In this document: positions 34,008 to 42,308 of the stretch, piece by piece
How positions within the stretch are numbered: the first letter of the stretch is position 1
How the letters are laid out: every line of letters starts with the position of its first letter
Assembly (NCBI RefSeq): GCF_003347205.1
Contig: NZ_QQBJ01000016.1
Span: forward strand, 62,001-126,000
DNA: 64,000 nucleotides
Reading direction: 5' to 3'
Source: Mycolicibacterium moriokaense
Lineage (GTDB): Bacteria; Actinomycetota; Actinomycetes; Mycobacteriales; Mycobacteriaceae
Translations under genes and position numbers: made by a program
The notes under the pieces: model-generated
What the model was told of the DNA's origin: nothing
The model's input: the letters and a program-made list of their open reading frames with translations, nothing else
Databases searched by the model: none

Positions 34008-35052
34008 CGTTCTCACTCTCCTGCTGTGGCGGTTGCTCGGCTGCGGGCGCGAACCGCATCGCGAGCGACGCTAACCGAGTCAGCACCGGCTGCGGAAGCA
34101 CCTTGGCGCTGAATACCATCGCGCGCTGGGCGGTCGTCAGCGGGTAGGCGCCGTCACGCATGGATCCCTGCCTGGGTATGCCGAGCACGATCCGCGACAT
34201 GTGGTGCATGCCCGCGGCGGGCAGCAATCGGTTGGACGCCAACAGCATCGACGCATCCGGTCCGACACCGTGCCGACGGAACGCCCCGCGGTCGTCCAGC
34301 GCCTTGCACAAGCCGTCGGTGAAACGCTGCGGCGACCGGGCGAACTTGATCGCGAAGCGGCCACGGCTGTTCATCGTCTGGTGCAGCCGCGCGTACGGTC
34401 CGGCGAAGTCGCGGTCGTCGGTGGTGCCGGCGTCGGTGATGATGTCGGTGTCGTAGGTACCGGTGATCAGCACCGTCACCCCGAGCCCGAACGGCGCGAT
34501 CTCGGCCGCCAGCGACTCACCCCACCGCTCCATCGCGCCCTTGCTCGCGGAGTAAGGGCCGGTGCCCGGCTGCCCCCGCACCCCGGCGGAACTGCACACC
34601 AACACGATTCGGCCCCGGCCCGCCGCCCGCATCGACGGCAACAGCGCCTTGGTCAGCTCGACCGGGCCCATCACGTGGGTGGCGAACATCCGCTGCCACA
34701 GGTCGATATCCGTCTCCTCCACCATGCCCGCGGCGGAGATCCCCGCGTTGTGCACCAGCGCATACGGTGCACCGACCCGCTCCTCGATCGCCTTGGCGGC
34801 GGCCGATATCGACGCGGCATCCATCAGGTCGAGTTGGACGCCGATCAGCCGATCGTCGTCCTCTGCCGCACCAGTCGCCGCGCGCAGCAAGGGCATCCCG
34901 CGCTCGGGCGTGCGCATCGCGGCGACGACTCGCCAGCCCTCCCGGTAGAGCCGGGCCGCCGAGGCGAGCCCCAGACCCCGGGCCGCGCCGGTGATGACGA
35001 CCGAACGCGGGTCACTCGCTATCTGGTCTTCGCGCAAGCGCTCATCCACCAT
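34000..35052 (-). CDS. short-chain dehydrogenase/reductase
   Basis: 350 aa from the ATG at 35052; the frame extends further upstream, but that part overlaps the AveC-like gene. TGAARGLG at about residues 20-27, HNAGISAAG at about 102, Ser in VCSSAGVRG, and YSASK for Y-x3-K. The C-terminal 90 residues extend beyond a minimal SDR and contain a hydrophobic stretch (LTTAQRAMVFSAKVLPQ), so membrane association is possible. It is sandwiched between AveC-like and ALDH genes, with overlaps on both sides. Confidence 0.88.
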   Translation of the reverse strand: MVDERLREDQIASDPRSVVITGAARGLGLASAARLYREGWRVVAAMRTPERGMPLLRAATGAAEDDDRLIGVQLDLMDAASISAAAKAIEERVGAPYALVHNAGISAAGMVEETDIDLWQRMFATHVMGPVELTKALLPSMRAAGRGRIVLVCSSAGVRGQPGTGPYSASKGAMERWGESLAAEIAPFGLGVTVLITGTYDTDIITDAGTTDDRDFAGPYARLHQTMNSRGRFAIKFARSPQRFTDGLCKALDDRGAFRRHGVGPDASMLLASNRLLPAAGMHHMSRIVLGIPRQGSMRDGAYPLTTAQRAMVFSAKVLPQPVLTRLASLAMRFAPAAEQPPQQESENDG

Positions 35053-36181
35053 TCGCGCCTTCAGCACAACGCATGCTCTTGGAACCCAACTCGACATCGG
35101 GCCTGCCGTCGGGCAGACCCTGCTGCCACGTCGACCACTTGCCCACCGAGTACGGGCCCGGTGCGCCGTTCTGCTCGTAATACCCCTGCGGGTCATACAC
35201 TTTGGCCTCGGGATACGGCCACGGGCAGGCCACCGAGGTAGCGGCGCCGCTGGCCTTGATCGCCCAGAACCAGCCGCCGTAGGCGAAGTAGGACACGTTG
35301 ATGATCGCGAACATCACCAGGAACATGCCGAGCACCGGCTTGCTCGGGAACAGCTTCGCCTTCGCGGCGAGTTTCTCCGCCACCGACTTTCCGGTGTCGT
35401 CGCGGTAGACGAGGATGGCCGCCGGGATCATCACGAAGGTCACCGACAGCGACTCCCACAACAGCGGGAACTGGAACGTGTCGCCGGCGAACAACGTCCC
35501 GAACGGAATCGCCTGCGAGTAGATGTACAGCCCGGTGCGCACCAAGCTGATCTCGAGGATGGCGTCGAAGATGAACCCGATGACCAGGACCAGCAGGCCC
35601 AGGCTGATCAGCGGGCGTCGCGACACGAAGGACTCGGGACCGTATTTGGCCTGCCACTTGCGCAGGATCCAGATCGCCGGGAAGTAGGGGCCGAAATAGA
35701 AAGTGACGTAACCGAACACGATGAACGGCTCCACCGTCGGCGACATCATGATCAGGTACCAGGATTCCGGCCAGTGCAACAGCGCGGGGTTGTACACCGC
35801 GTAGGGCGACCAGTTCATGATCGGGTCCTGCCACACGATCAGCGTCGTGACCAGGACCATCATCAGTACCGGGCTGCCGGGGTTGCGCCGCCAGCCGCGG
35901 ATGAAGACGACGGTCAGCACCACCACCATGATCGCGGCGCCGATCTGCGGGATCAGTTGCCAGTGGTCCCACCCGGTCAGGAACTCGACCGGACGCGGCC
36001 GGCCCTCCACGTTCGGGTTGGCCACCCGCGGATCGACGGCGACCCGCCCGACGGCGGCGAACAATCCGAGGAATGCCAGCCATGCCAGAAGGGCGATCAC
36101 CCTCCCCCAGTTCGGGCCGGTGCGCGCCGGAGGCGGTGAATCGGCCTGCGTGTCAGCCGGTTTGGACTCTTGAGTGGTCAT
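35042..36181 (-). CDS. AveC-family (spirocyclase-like) polytopic membrane protein, copy 1
   Basis: 379 aa from the ATG at 36181. About seven hydrophobic segments (for example ALLAWLAFLGLFAAVG, IGAAIMVVVLTVVFI, SLGLLVLVIGFIFDAI, GMFLVMFAIINVSYF). The segment IVWQDPIMNW lines up with SWIEAPYDW of the second AveC-like protein at 57190 and looks like the family's conserved acidic motif. AveC itself shapes the spiroketal of avermectin, but mycobacterial homologues have no known product and may be isomerases or dehydratases of hydrophobic substrates. Four bases separate it from the binding-protein gene. Confidence 0.8.
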   Translation of the reverse strand: MTTQESKPADTQADSPPPARTGPNWGRVIALLAWLAFLGLFAAVGRVAVDPRVANPNVEGRPRPVEFLTGWDHWQLIPQIGAAIMVVVLTVVFIRGWRRNPGSPVLMMVLVTTLIVWQDPIMNWSPYAVYNPALLHWPESWYLIMMSPTVEPFIVFGYVTFYFGPYFPAIWILRKWQAKYGPESFVSRRPLISLGLLVLVIGFIFDAILEISLVRTGLYIYSQAIPFGTLFAGDTFQFPLLWESLSVTFVMIPAAILVYRDDTGKSVAEKLAAKAKLFPSKPVLGMFLVMFAIINVSYFAYGGWFWAIKASGAATSVACPWPYPEAKVYDPQGYYEQNGAPGPYSVGKWSTWQQGLPDGRPDVELGSKSMRCAEGANGG

Positions 36182-36185
36182 CGAA

Positions 36186-37304
36186 TCAGCCTTCCTCTCC
36201 AAACCGATCGACAAGGTGCGAGTTGATGCCGTCGGCATCGAGCGTCCTGGCGACCAGGTAACCGGCGCCCATCCAGCCGCGGCGGGTCCACTTCCCGAAG
36301 GACACCCGGGTGCCGGGCGCGCCGGAGGCGGCGGGCAGCATCTTGACCCGCTCCAGCGCCTCCTTGACGCCGCGCGGGCTCAGCGGATGCGAATCGCTGA
36401 ACGCGCGCACCAACGTCGCGGCGACATCGCAGTTGACCGAGGTGACGCAGAATTCGGGCCGGCTGCCGTTGTACTTCTTCGCATACCGGTCCAGGTACTC
36501 CTGACCGATCGAGTTGCCCTCGTCGTACTGGTCGATCCCGATCCAGCCCATGAACGCCTGCCACATGATCGGGTTGACCCACGCGTTCTGGAACGCGGTT
36601 GTGGTGAATCGCGGCGGGTCCCAGCCGACGGCCTCGAGAGCCGGGTTGATGAACACGATGCCGAAGCCGAAGCCCAGGTGGATGATCGCCTCGGCCTTCG
36701 CCTCGTGCAGCGTCCGAACCGCCTCGTTGATGTCCTGGGCGGTCTGCGCGATCCCGGCTTCGGCGACGATCCGAATGCCCTTGCGCCTGCACGCACTTCG
36801 CAGGTTCTTCAGGTAGCTCTCGCCGATCAGGTTCTGCTCCACCAGCACACCGACCTCGGTGAGCCCGCGTTTGGCCACCAGGTCGGCGAGGAAGATCGGC
36901 TCATCGGTCATCGAGCCCTGCGGAAAGGCGAACGTCCACTCGCCCAGCCAGTCGTCGGTGCCGGTGACGCTGATCGCGGGCACCTTGAACCGCTCCTCGA
37001 TCGCCTCCTTGGTCGGCACGCAGTTGTCGGTGATGTGCGGGCCGAACACCACCAGGCAGCCCTCGTCGACGAGTTCGCCGTAGGCGTCGATGACCGCCTT
37101 CACGCTGCCCTTGGGAAGGCCCTCCACCTCGCGGTAGATCATCTGCACGGGGCGGTCCAGCACCCCCTCCTCGACAGCCTCGGAGAACAGCATGTCGAAG
37201 GTCTGGGTGAACGAGGCGAACAGATCCTCCGGGAATCCGGGCGGCAGGGTGAAGTCCATCAGGTAGCCGACCTTGATGGGCTCAGCGGTGCTTTCGTAGG
37301 ACAT
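36186..37304 (-). CDS. leaderless ABC-type substrate-binding protein (Peripla_BP_6 fold)
   Basis: 372 aa. The two-lobed branched-chain-amino-acid-type binding fold is recognisable (IKVGYLMDFTLPPG, VVFGPHITDNCVPT, TEVGVLVEQNLIGESYLKN, AIIHLGFGFGIVF). It starts directly with MSYESTAEPIKVGY, with no signal peptide or lipobox, and a GGAGG ribosome site just before it leaves no room for one. No ABC permease or ATPase gene is nearby. It may therefore be a cytosolic ligand sensor or carrier rather than a transporter component. First gene of the eight-gene operon down to 27944, under motif copy 2. Confidence 0.82.
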   Translation of the reverse strand: MSYESTAEPIKVGYLMDFTLPPGFPEDLFASFTQTFDMLFSEAVEEGVLDRPVQMIYREVEGLPKGSVKAVIDAYGELVDEGCLVVFGPHITDNCVPTKEAIEERFKVPAISVTGTDDWLGEWTFAFPQGSMTDEPIFLADLVAKRGLTEVGVLVEQNLIGESYLKNLRSACRRKGIRIVAEAGIAQTAQDINEAVRTLHEAKAEAIIHLGFGFGIVFINPALEAVGWDPPRFTTTAFQNAWVNPIMWQAFMGWIGIDQYDEGNSIGQEYLDRYAKKYNGSRPEFCVTSVNCDVAATLVRAFSDSHPLSPRGVKEALERVKMLPAASGAPGTRVSFGKWTRRGWMGAGYLVARTLDADGINSHLVDRFGEEG

Positions 37305-37346
37305 CTGACCTCCAGGGGATGTACTCGTCGTCGATGCACACCGCTA

Positions 37347-37362
37347 GACCTAATATTTGTTC
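37347..37362. promoter_or_regulatory. operator motif, copy 2 (GACCTAATATTTGTTC)
   Basis: It lies 42 bases upstream of the binding-protein start. Read on the minus strand it is GAACAAATATTAGGTC, aligned with the mceA promoter copy. Confidence 0.65.
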
Positions 37363-37389
37363 AGACCCTAGCGGCGGGGTCCGGCAGCG

Positions 37390-38241
37390 TCAATCGTCGG
37401 GTCGGTCGGAGTCAGCCAGATAGACGTCGACCATCTCGTTGAGCCCCTTGCCCACCGCGGCGTCGTCGGTGAGCGGCCCCGCGATCGCGGCCCGTGCCGC
37501 GTCGCGCGGGCTCAGGCCCTCGGCGATCAGCCGGCCCGCCGCCACCAATACCCGGGTCGACGCCACCTCGCGCAGGCCACCGGTCTCCAGGCGGCGGATG
37601 GCCTGCCCGAACCGCACCAACTCGGCGGCGGTGGCCGCCTCGACGCCCGACTCGTGCACCACGATGCCCTCCTCGACCTCCGGGGCCGGAAAGCCGAACT
37701 CGATGGCGACCATCCGCTGTCGCGTGGAGTCCTTGAGGTCCTTGAGCACGCTCTGGTAACCGGGGTTGTAGGAGACCACGAGGCCGAATCCCGGCGCCGC
37801 ATCCAGCGTCACCCCCAACCGCTCGATGGGCAGTTGGCGACGGTAATCGGCCAGTGGATGCAGCACCACGGTGGTGTCCTGCCTGGCCTCGACGACCTCG
37901 TCGAGGTAGCAGATCGCGCCCTCCCGCACCGCGTGGGTCAGCGGCCCGTCCACCCAGACCGTCTCGTCGCCGCGCAGCAGGTAGCGACCGACGAGGTCGG
38001 CGGTGGTCAGGTCGTCATGGCAGGACACGGTGATCAGCGGACGCCCGAGGTCGTGGGCCATCGCCTCGACGAACCGCGTCTTGCCGCATCCGGTCGGGCC
38101 CTTCAGCACCAGCGACAGGCCTTGCCGATAGGCGGCCTTGAAAACCGCCTCTTCGTTCCCGACGGCCTTGTAGTAGGGCCGCGTCGACTCCCCCGCGGCG
38201 ATCGCACCGTTCTGGTCAGCGAGCCTGGGCTCGTTGGGCAT
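37390..38241 (-). CDS. MoxR-type AAA+ ATPase (CbbQ/NorQ-like)
   Basis: 283 aa. Walker A GPTGCGKT (residues 48-55), Walker B ICYLDEV (about 110-116) and the sensor segment VSYNPGYQSVLKDL are intact. With the downstream partner type seen next to it (VWA/MIDAS protein) it forms the classic MoxR-VWA pair; CbbQ/CbbO, NorQ/NorD and GvpN relatives remodel or metallate a target enzyme. Here the obvious candidate clients are the P450s or the AveC-like protein of the neighbouring operon (inference). It follows the VWA gene by 41 bases. Confidence 0.88.
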   Translation of the reverse strand: MPNEPRLADQNGAIAAGESTRPYYKAVGNEEAVFKAAYRQGLSLVLKGPTGCGKTRFVEAMAHDLGRPLITVSCHDDLTTADLVGRYLLRGDETVWVDGPLTHAVREGAICYLDEVVEARQDTTVVLHPLADYRRQLPIERLGVTLDAAPGFGLVVSYNPGYQSVLKDLKDSTRQRMVAIEFGFPAPEVEEGIVVHESGVEAATAAELVRFGQAIRRLETGGLREVASTRVLVAAGRLIAEGLSPRDAARAAIAGPLTDDAAVGKGLNEMVDVYLADSDRPDD

Positions 38242-38282
38242 GGCTTCCCTTCCCTGTACCGCCTCGGTGCGGTGCCAGCAGC

Positions 38283-40019
38283 CTAACGCGGAACAGATGT
38301 TTGGTTCAAGCTTCCAGAAACTCGGCGACGCACCTCCGCTGACCGGATCGCCGATCGGAAAAGTGGGCCTATCACGGCGTTCAGCTGATCCGGGGCGCCG
38401 ATGTTCCCGTGCGCGGTATTGCCGAAAACGCGCCGAAGTGACAGCGCGTCAGTGCTGGCACCGACGGTCAGACAGACGCAGCCGCTACCGCGCCGCCGCG
38501 CCTCGGCCAACGCCCGTCGTGCGTCGGCGGCACCGTAGGGCCGCTCGTAACCGTGGTCGTAGGCCAGGCCGTCGGAGACCACGACGAGCAGCCGACGAGA
38601 GGTGCCCCCACGCGCCTCGAGGACCGCCGACCCGTGTCGAATCGCCGCCCCGAGACGCGAATACGCGCCGGGCTCCAAGCTGTTCAGCCGCCGGAACACC
38701 TGGGCGTCCAGATGGTCGTTGAATCGCTTGACCGGCACCATGTTCACCGCGGAACGCCCTTGCGAGTTGTAGGCGTAGAGGGCGACGCGGTCACCGAGGT
38801 CGTGCAGCGCCACCATCAGATGGGCCGCCGCGGCCCGCTGCTGCTGGTGCACCGTGCGCCCGACGGTGCCCGCCTCGGCCGCCGAGCCCGAGATGTCGAG
38901 CAGCAGAAGCACCGACAGGTCGCGGCGACGGCGCAGGCTGTCCAGGTAGACGGACTCGTCGGGCACTGATCCGGCCCTCGCCTCGACCCGGGATTCCACG
39001 GCGGCGTCGATGTCGATGTCGTCGCCCTGGGCCTGGCGGTGGCGCCGGTGCAGGCCCATTCCCAGCCGGGCCAGCGGGCGCCGGACGCTGATCGCGTCCT
39101 CGATGGCCTGCGTCGCCGACGGCTTGATCCGCTGCTCGATCTCGCGGACCGTGCACCACCCGGGGCGGTAGGCGTTGCGGCCGGCATCCCACTCGGGATA
39201 GCTGAAGCCGTCCGGCGCGAAGTCGGTGACCTGATCCGAGGATGCGGTGGCCAGTGAGGACACCGCGTGGGCGCCCTTGTTGGCCGCGTTGGTCTTGTGG
39301 GTGGGGTTGTCGGCTCCCGGTGGCCCGCCGCCGCTTCCGGTTTTGCGGGACGACGACAGCATCTTCTTGAGCCATTTGCCGATGAACCCGCCGCCCCCGA
39401 CGGGGCTGCTGAACAGGTCGGGGTCATCGGAGTCGTCGACGTCGCCGTCGTCGAGTTCGGCAAGCTCTTTCCGAGTTTGCTTGCGCGGCACGTGCGCGGC
39501 CGCCCCGGCGTCGGCTTCCTTTTCGGCCTTACCGCTTGCGGTCAGCACCTTCTTGGCGCGGATGACGCCGAACACGCGCGGCGCGTCGTCGGTCGCGCCG
39601 CGCGACGAGGCGATGGACAGCGACGTGGCGGCCGAGTCGCTGCGCCCCGCGACGTCACGATCGGCCAGCGACGTCAGCGTCGGAGGCAGCAACTCGGCGT
39701 TGGCGGCCAGCGCCCGGTGCCCCTCGACCGCCAGATACCGCTTGGCCAACCGAGGGTGCCGGGCCAGGCTGCGCACGACGTCGGGGTCGAGGCTGCCCGC
39801 CGCGATCAGCGACGCCTGAACGGCAACCGATTCCAGGCACGCGCGCGGTGCGGTCGGATCGACGAACACGGTCTGGCCATCGGTCCACGCCGGCTCGCCC
39901 GCCGCCACCGCGGACACCGCGACAGGCGCCCCGGCGAGGGCCGAGGCCAGCATGCCGAGCCCGCGCAGCCGGTCATCCTCGTCCGCCACGAAGCGCCTCC
40001 GCACCCTGGTCCACGTCAT
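38283..40019 (-). CDS. von Willebrand factor A-domain protein (NorD/CbbO-like)
   Basis: 578 aa from the ATG at 40019; the longer frame would put the start inside the promoter module. The N-terminal half is poorly conserved and contains a charged, Gly-rich linker (about residues 200-260). The VWA domain is in the last 210 residues, with the MIDAS motif DISGS at about residue 375, then a Thr in the middle loop and VSDGLAYD. It is paired with the MoxR ATPase downstream. The last codons carry motif copy 5, so a promoter for moxR may be embedded in its 3' end. Confidence 0.87.
   Translation of the reverse strand: MTWTRVRRRFVADEDDRLRGLGMLASALAGAPVAVSAVAAGEPAWTDGQTVFVDPTAPRACLESVAVQASLIAAGSLDPDVVRSLARHPRLAKRYLAVEGHRALAANAELLPPTLTSLADRDVAGRSDSAATSLSIASSRGATDDAPRVFGVIRAKKVLTASGKAEKEADAGAAAHVPRKQTRKELAELDDGDVDDSDDPDLFSSPVGGGGFIGKWLKKMLSSSRKTGSGGGPPGADNPTHKTNAANKGAHAVSSLATASSDQVTDFAPDGFSYPEWDAGRNAYRPGWCTVREIEQRIKPSATQAIEDAISVRRPLARLGMGLHRRHRQAQGDDIDIDAAVESRVEARAGSVPDESVYLDSLRRRRDLSVLLLLDISGSAAEAGTVGRTVHQQQRAAAAHLMVALHDLGDRVALYAYNSQGRSAVNMVPVKRFNDHLDAQVFRRLNSLEPGAYSRLGAAIRHGSAVLEARGGTSRRLLVVVSDGLAYDHGYERPYGAADARRALAEARRRGSGCVCLTVGASTDALSLRRVFGNTAHGNIGAPDQLNAVIGPLFRSAIRSAEVRRRVSGSLNQTSVPR
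38291..38306. promoter_or_regulatory. operator motif, copy 5, inside the 3' end of the VWA gene
   Basis: On the minus strand it reads AACCAAACATCTGTTC, 14 of 16 identical to the 40021 copy. It is preceded by TTGAAC and followed by TTAGGCT, so it resembles the promoter module at 40019. It lies 49 bases upstream of moxR. Confidence 0.5.
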
Positions 40020-40047
40020 TGACCAAATATCTGTTCCACCGTAGAGT
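40019..40047 (+). promoter_or_regulatory. promoter/operator module, motif copy 3
   Basis: TTGACC (40019-40024), 17-base spacer, TAGAGT (40042-40047). The operator GACCAAATATCTGTTC (40021-40036) overlaps the -35 and the spacer. It lies between the divergent VWA and SDR genes; the nearly identical module upstream of mceA is at 55430-55459. Confidence 0.75.
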
Positions 40048-40105
40048 CCGGTCACACCGCAGTCAATCGCGGCGGCCCGGCCCGCCAATTGGTAAGGAGC
40101 GCACG

Positions 40106-41080
40106 ATGATCGATTTCACCGATCAGGTGGCGATCGTCACAGGCGCCGGGCGTGGTCTCGGCAGGCTTTACGCCCTCGACTTGGCGCGACGGGGCGCCGC
40201 AGTGGTGGTCAACGACATCGGCGGCAGCATGCGCGGCGACGGCACCGACACCAGCGTCGCCGACGCCGTCGTCGCCGAGATCATCCAGGCGGGCGGCAAG
40301 GCCGTCGCATCCCACGATTCGGTGGACAGCGCCGGGGGCGGCAGCGCGATCGTCGCCACCGCCATCGACGAGTTCGGCAGGCTGGACGCCGTCGTCAGCA
40401 ACGCGGGCATCTTCGGCAGCGCGATGTTCGAGGATCTGTCGTTCGACGACTGGCAGCGAATGCTGCGCGTGCACCTCGATGGCGGCTTTCACCTCAGCCA
40501 GCCCGCCTACCGGGCGATGAAGAAGGGCGGCGGCGGCCGGTTCGTGTTCATCTCGTCGTCCGCGGGCATCTTCGGCCAGCCGATGGAGGCGCACTACGCG
40601 GCGGCCAAGGCCGGCCTCGTCGGCCTGACCAACGTGATCGCGATCGAAGGCCAGGCGCACGGCATCCTCGCCAACGTGGTTATGCCCACCGGCTTTTCGC
40701 GCATGGTGACCGAGACCGTGGGCGACGAGAAGTTCCTCACCGAGTCGGGTTTCATGCGCGCCATCCGACCCGAGTTGGTGGTGCCGCTGGTGACCTTCCT
40801 GGCCAGCAGGGCATGCACCTTCACCCACCACAACTATTCGGCGTGCGCGGGGCGCTACGCGCGCGTCTTCGTCGGGTTGAGCGAGGGCTGGCTGGCCGAC
40901 GCCGCCGCGCAACCGGGCGCGGAGGACATCGAGGCGCACCTCGACGAGATCTCATCGACCGACCGGTTCATCGTGCCCAGTTCGATCGTCGACGAGGTGT
41001 TGGAGGTGTGCGACCGCCGCGGCATCAGCGCGATGCCCGACAACGCGGAGGTCGCCTTCCCGGAGCCGCAGAAACGGTAG
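40106..41080 (+). CDS. SDR of the MFE-2/hydroxyacyl-CoA dehydrogenase type
   Basis: 324 aa from the ATG at 40106 (AAGGAG eight bases upstream). TGAGRGLG at about residues 12-19, VVVNDIGGSMRGDG, SNAGIFG, Ser in ISSSAG and YAAAK. It is collinear with the SDR at 25877 and has the same long C-terminal part. First gene of the operon SDR - nitroreductase - SnoaL - tandem TetR - MDMPI, driven by the module at 40019. Confidence 0.9.
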   Translation: MIDFTDQVAIVTGAGRGLGRLYALDLARRGAAVVVNDIGGSMRGDGTDTSVADAVVAEIIQAGGKAVASHDSVDSAGGGSAIVATAIDEFGRLDAVVSNAGIFGSAMFEDLSFDDWQRMLRVHLDGGFHLSQPAYRAMKKGGGGRFVFISSSAGIFGQPMEAHYAAAKAGLVGLTNVIAIEGQAHGILANVVMPTGFSRMVTETVGDEKFLTESGFMRAIRPELVVPLVTFLASRACTFTHHNYSACAGRYARVFVGLSEGWLADAAAQPGAEDIEAHLDEISSTDRFIVPSSIVDEVLEVCDRRGISAMPDNAEVAFPEPQKR

Positions 41081-41090
41081 GCCGGCGCGC

Positions 41091-41735
41091 ATGGACGTCG
41101 ACGAACTCCTCACCTGCACCCGCTCGGCGCGGCGGTCGCTGGACCCGGCCGCGACGGTCGATCCCGACGAGATCCGGGACTGCCTGCGCATCGGGTTGCA
41201 GGCCGCCAACGGCTCCAACCAGCAGTCGTGGCGATGGCTCGTCATCACCGACCCTGACCTGCGCGGAGCCGTCGCCGATGTCTATCGCGACACCTACCTG
41301 GCCAAGGTCGGCGGTCAGTTGCTCGCCGACCTGATGCCCGCGGGCACGCCGGAGCGCCGCCTGATGTCGTCCACTGAATGGCTGGTCGAGCACATGGCGC
41401 AACTGCCCGCGTTGGTGATCCCGTGCTATCAGCCTTCCATGCCCCGCTCGGAGGGCGATGAATCGTTCTATCAGGCAACGCTTTACGGGTCGATCTTCCC
41501 TGCGGTGTGGAACTTCGCCCTTGCCCTGCACACCCGCGGGCTCGGCACCTGCATCACCACCCTGCACCTGCACGAAGAGAAGAAGGTGGCGGACCTGCTG
41601 GGCATTCCGGATTCCTTCGTGCAGGGCTGCCTGCTGCCGGTCGGCAGGCTCAAAGGCGACGTCACGATGCGGCCCGCACCCCGGCGGCCGCTGGCGGAAG
41701 TAGTGGCGACGAACGGTTGGGAATTGGAGGGCTGA
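41091..41735 (+). CDS. nitroreductase-family FMN oxidoreductase
   Basis: 214 aa. N-terminal FMN-binding segment TRSARRSLDP followed by AANGSNQQSWRW, and the C-terminal GLGTCITTLHLHEEKKVADLLGIP, where the second FMN contact and dimer helix lie. It will use NAD(P)H to reduce nitro, quinone or enone-type substrates. It is ten bases after the SDR. The GTG of the next gene starts two bases after its stop. Confidence 0.88.
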   Translation: MDVDELLTCTRSARRSLDPAATVDPDEIRDCLRIGLQAANGSNQQSWRWLVITDPDLRGAVADVYRDTYLAKVGGQLLADLMPAGTPERRLMSSTEWLVEHMAQLPALVIPCYQPSMPRSEGDESFYQATLYGSIFPAVWNFALALHTRGLGTCITTLHLHEEKKVADLLGIPDSFVQGCLLPVGRLKGDVTMRPAPRRPLAEVVATNGWELEG

Positions 41736-41737
41736 CA

Positions 41738-42301
41738 GTGACGGATGCGGATTTGGCGGACCAGGTGCGCCGACTCACCGACCGCGCCGAGATATACGAC
41801 TGCATGCAGCGTTACGCGCGCGGGGTGGACCGCCGCGACCGGGAACTGCTGCGGTCGGCATACCACGACGGCGCGATCGACGACCACGTCGGATTCGTCG
41901 GGGAGGTAGACGATTTCATCGACTGGGCCTTCGCGTATCACTCGACACAGACGCGCTACCAGCACTTCCTGATGAACCACACCGTGGACCTGGACGGCGA
42001 CACGGCGCACGCGGAGACCTACTACCTGTTCATCGGCACCGATCGCGAACCCGCCAACCACCTCACACTGTCGGGCGGCCGCTACGTCGACCGCTTGGAG
42101 CGCCGCGACGGCCGCTGGGCGATCGCCGACCGCATCTGCGTGGTCGAGTTCACCTCGGAGTCGACGTCGTCGATGACCGAGGAGATCATCGCGATGCTGC
42201 CCGACGTCCGAGGCGCCGCGCACGACACGACGGACCCGTCGTACATGCGTCCGTTGGTGGCCGCGCGCCCTGGCAGCACAACCGGCGACTCGCCGGCGTA
42301 G
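41738..42301 (+). CDS. SnoaL-like (NTF2-fold) protein
   Basis: 187 aa from the GTG at 41738, two bases after the nitroreductase stop. The N-terminal segment AEIYDCMQRYARGVDRRDRE and following DGAIDDHVGFVGEVDDF is the signature of the gamma-BHC-dehydrochlorinase/SnoaL_4 group, with a probable Asp/His catalytic pair. The closing strand RRDGRWAIADRICVVE is typical. It is much longer than the SnoaL protein at 23495 and not a close relative. Confidence 0.82.
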   Translation: MTDADLADQVRRLTDRAEIYDCMQRYARGVDRRDRELLRSAYHDGAIDDHVGFVGEVDDFIDWAFAYHSTQTRYQHFLMNHTVDLDGDTAHAETYYLFIGTDREPANHLTLSGGRYVDRLERRDGRWAIADRICVVEFTSESTSSMTEEIIAMLPDVRGAAHDTTDPSYMRPLVAARPGSTTGDSPA

Positions 42302-42308
42302 CAGTGCG

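Noticed and set aside
42282-42296. CCGGCG-ACT-CGCCGG hairpin before the second tandem-TetR gene
   Set aside because: Short, inside the SnoaL coding end, and expected by chance in DNA of this composition; no T-run.
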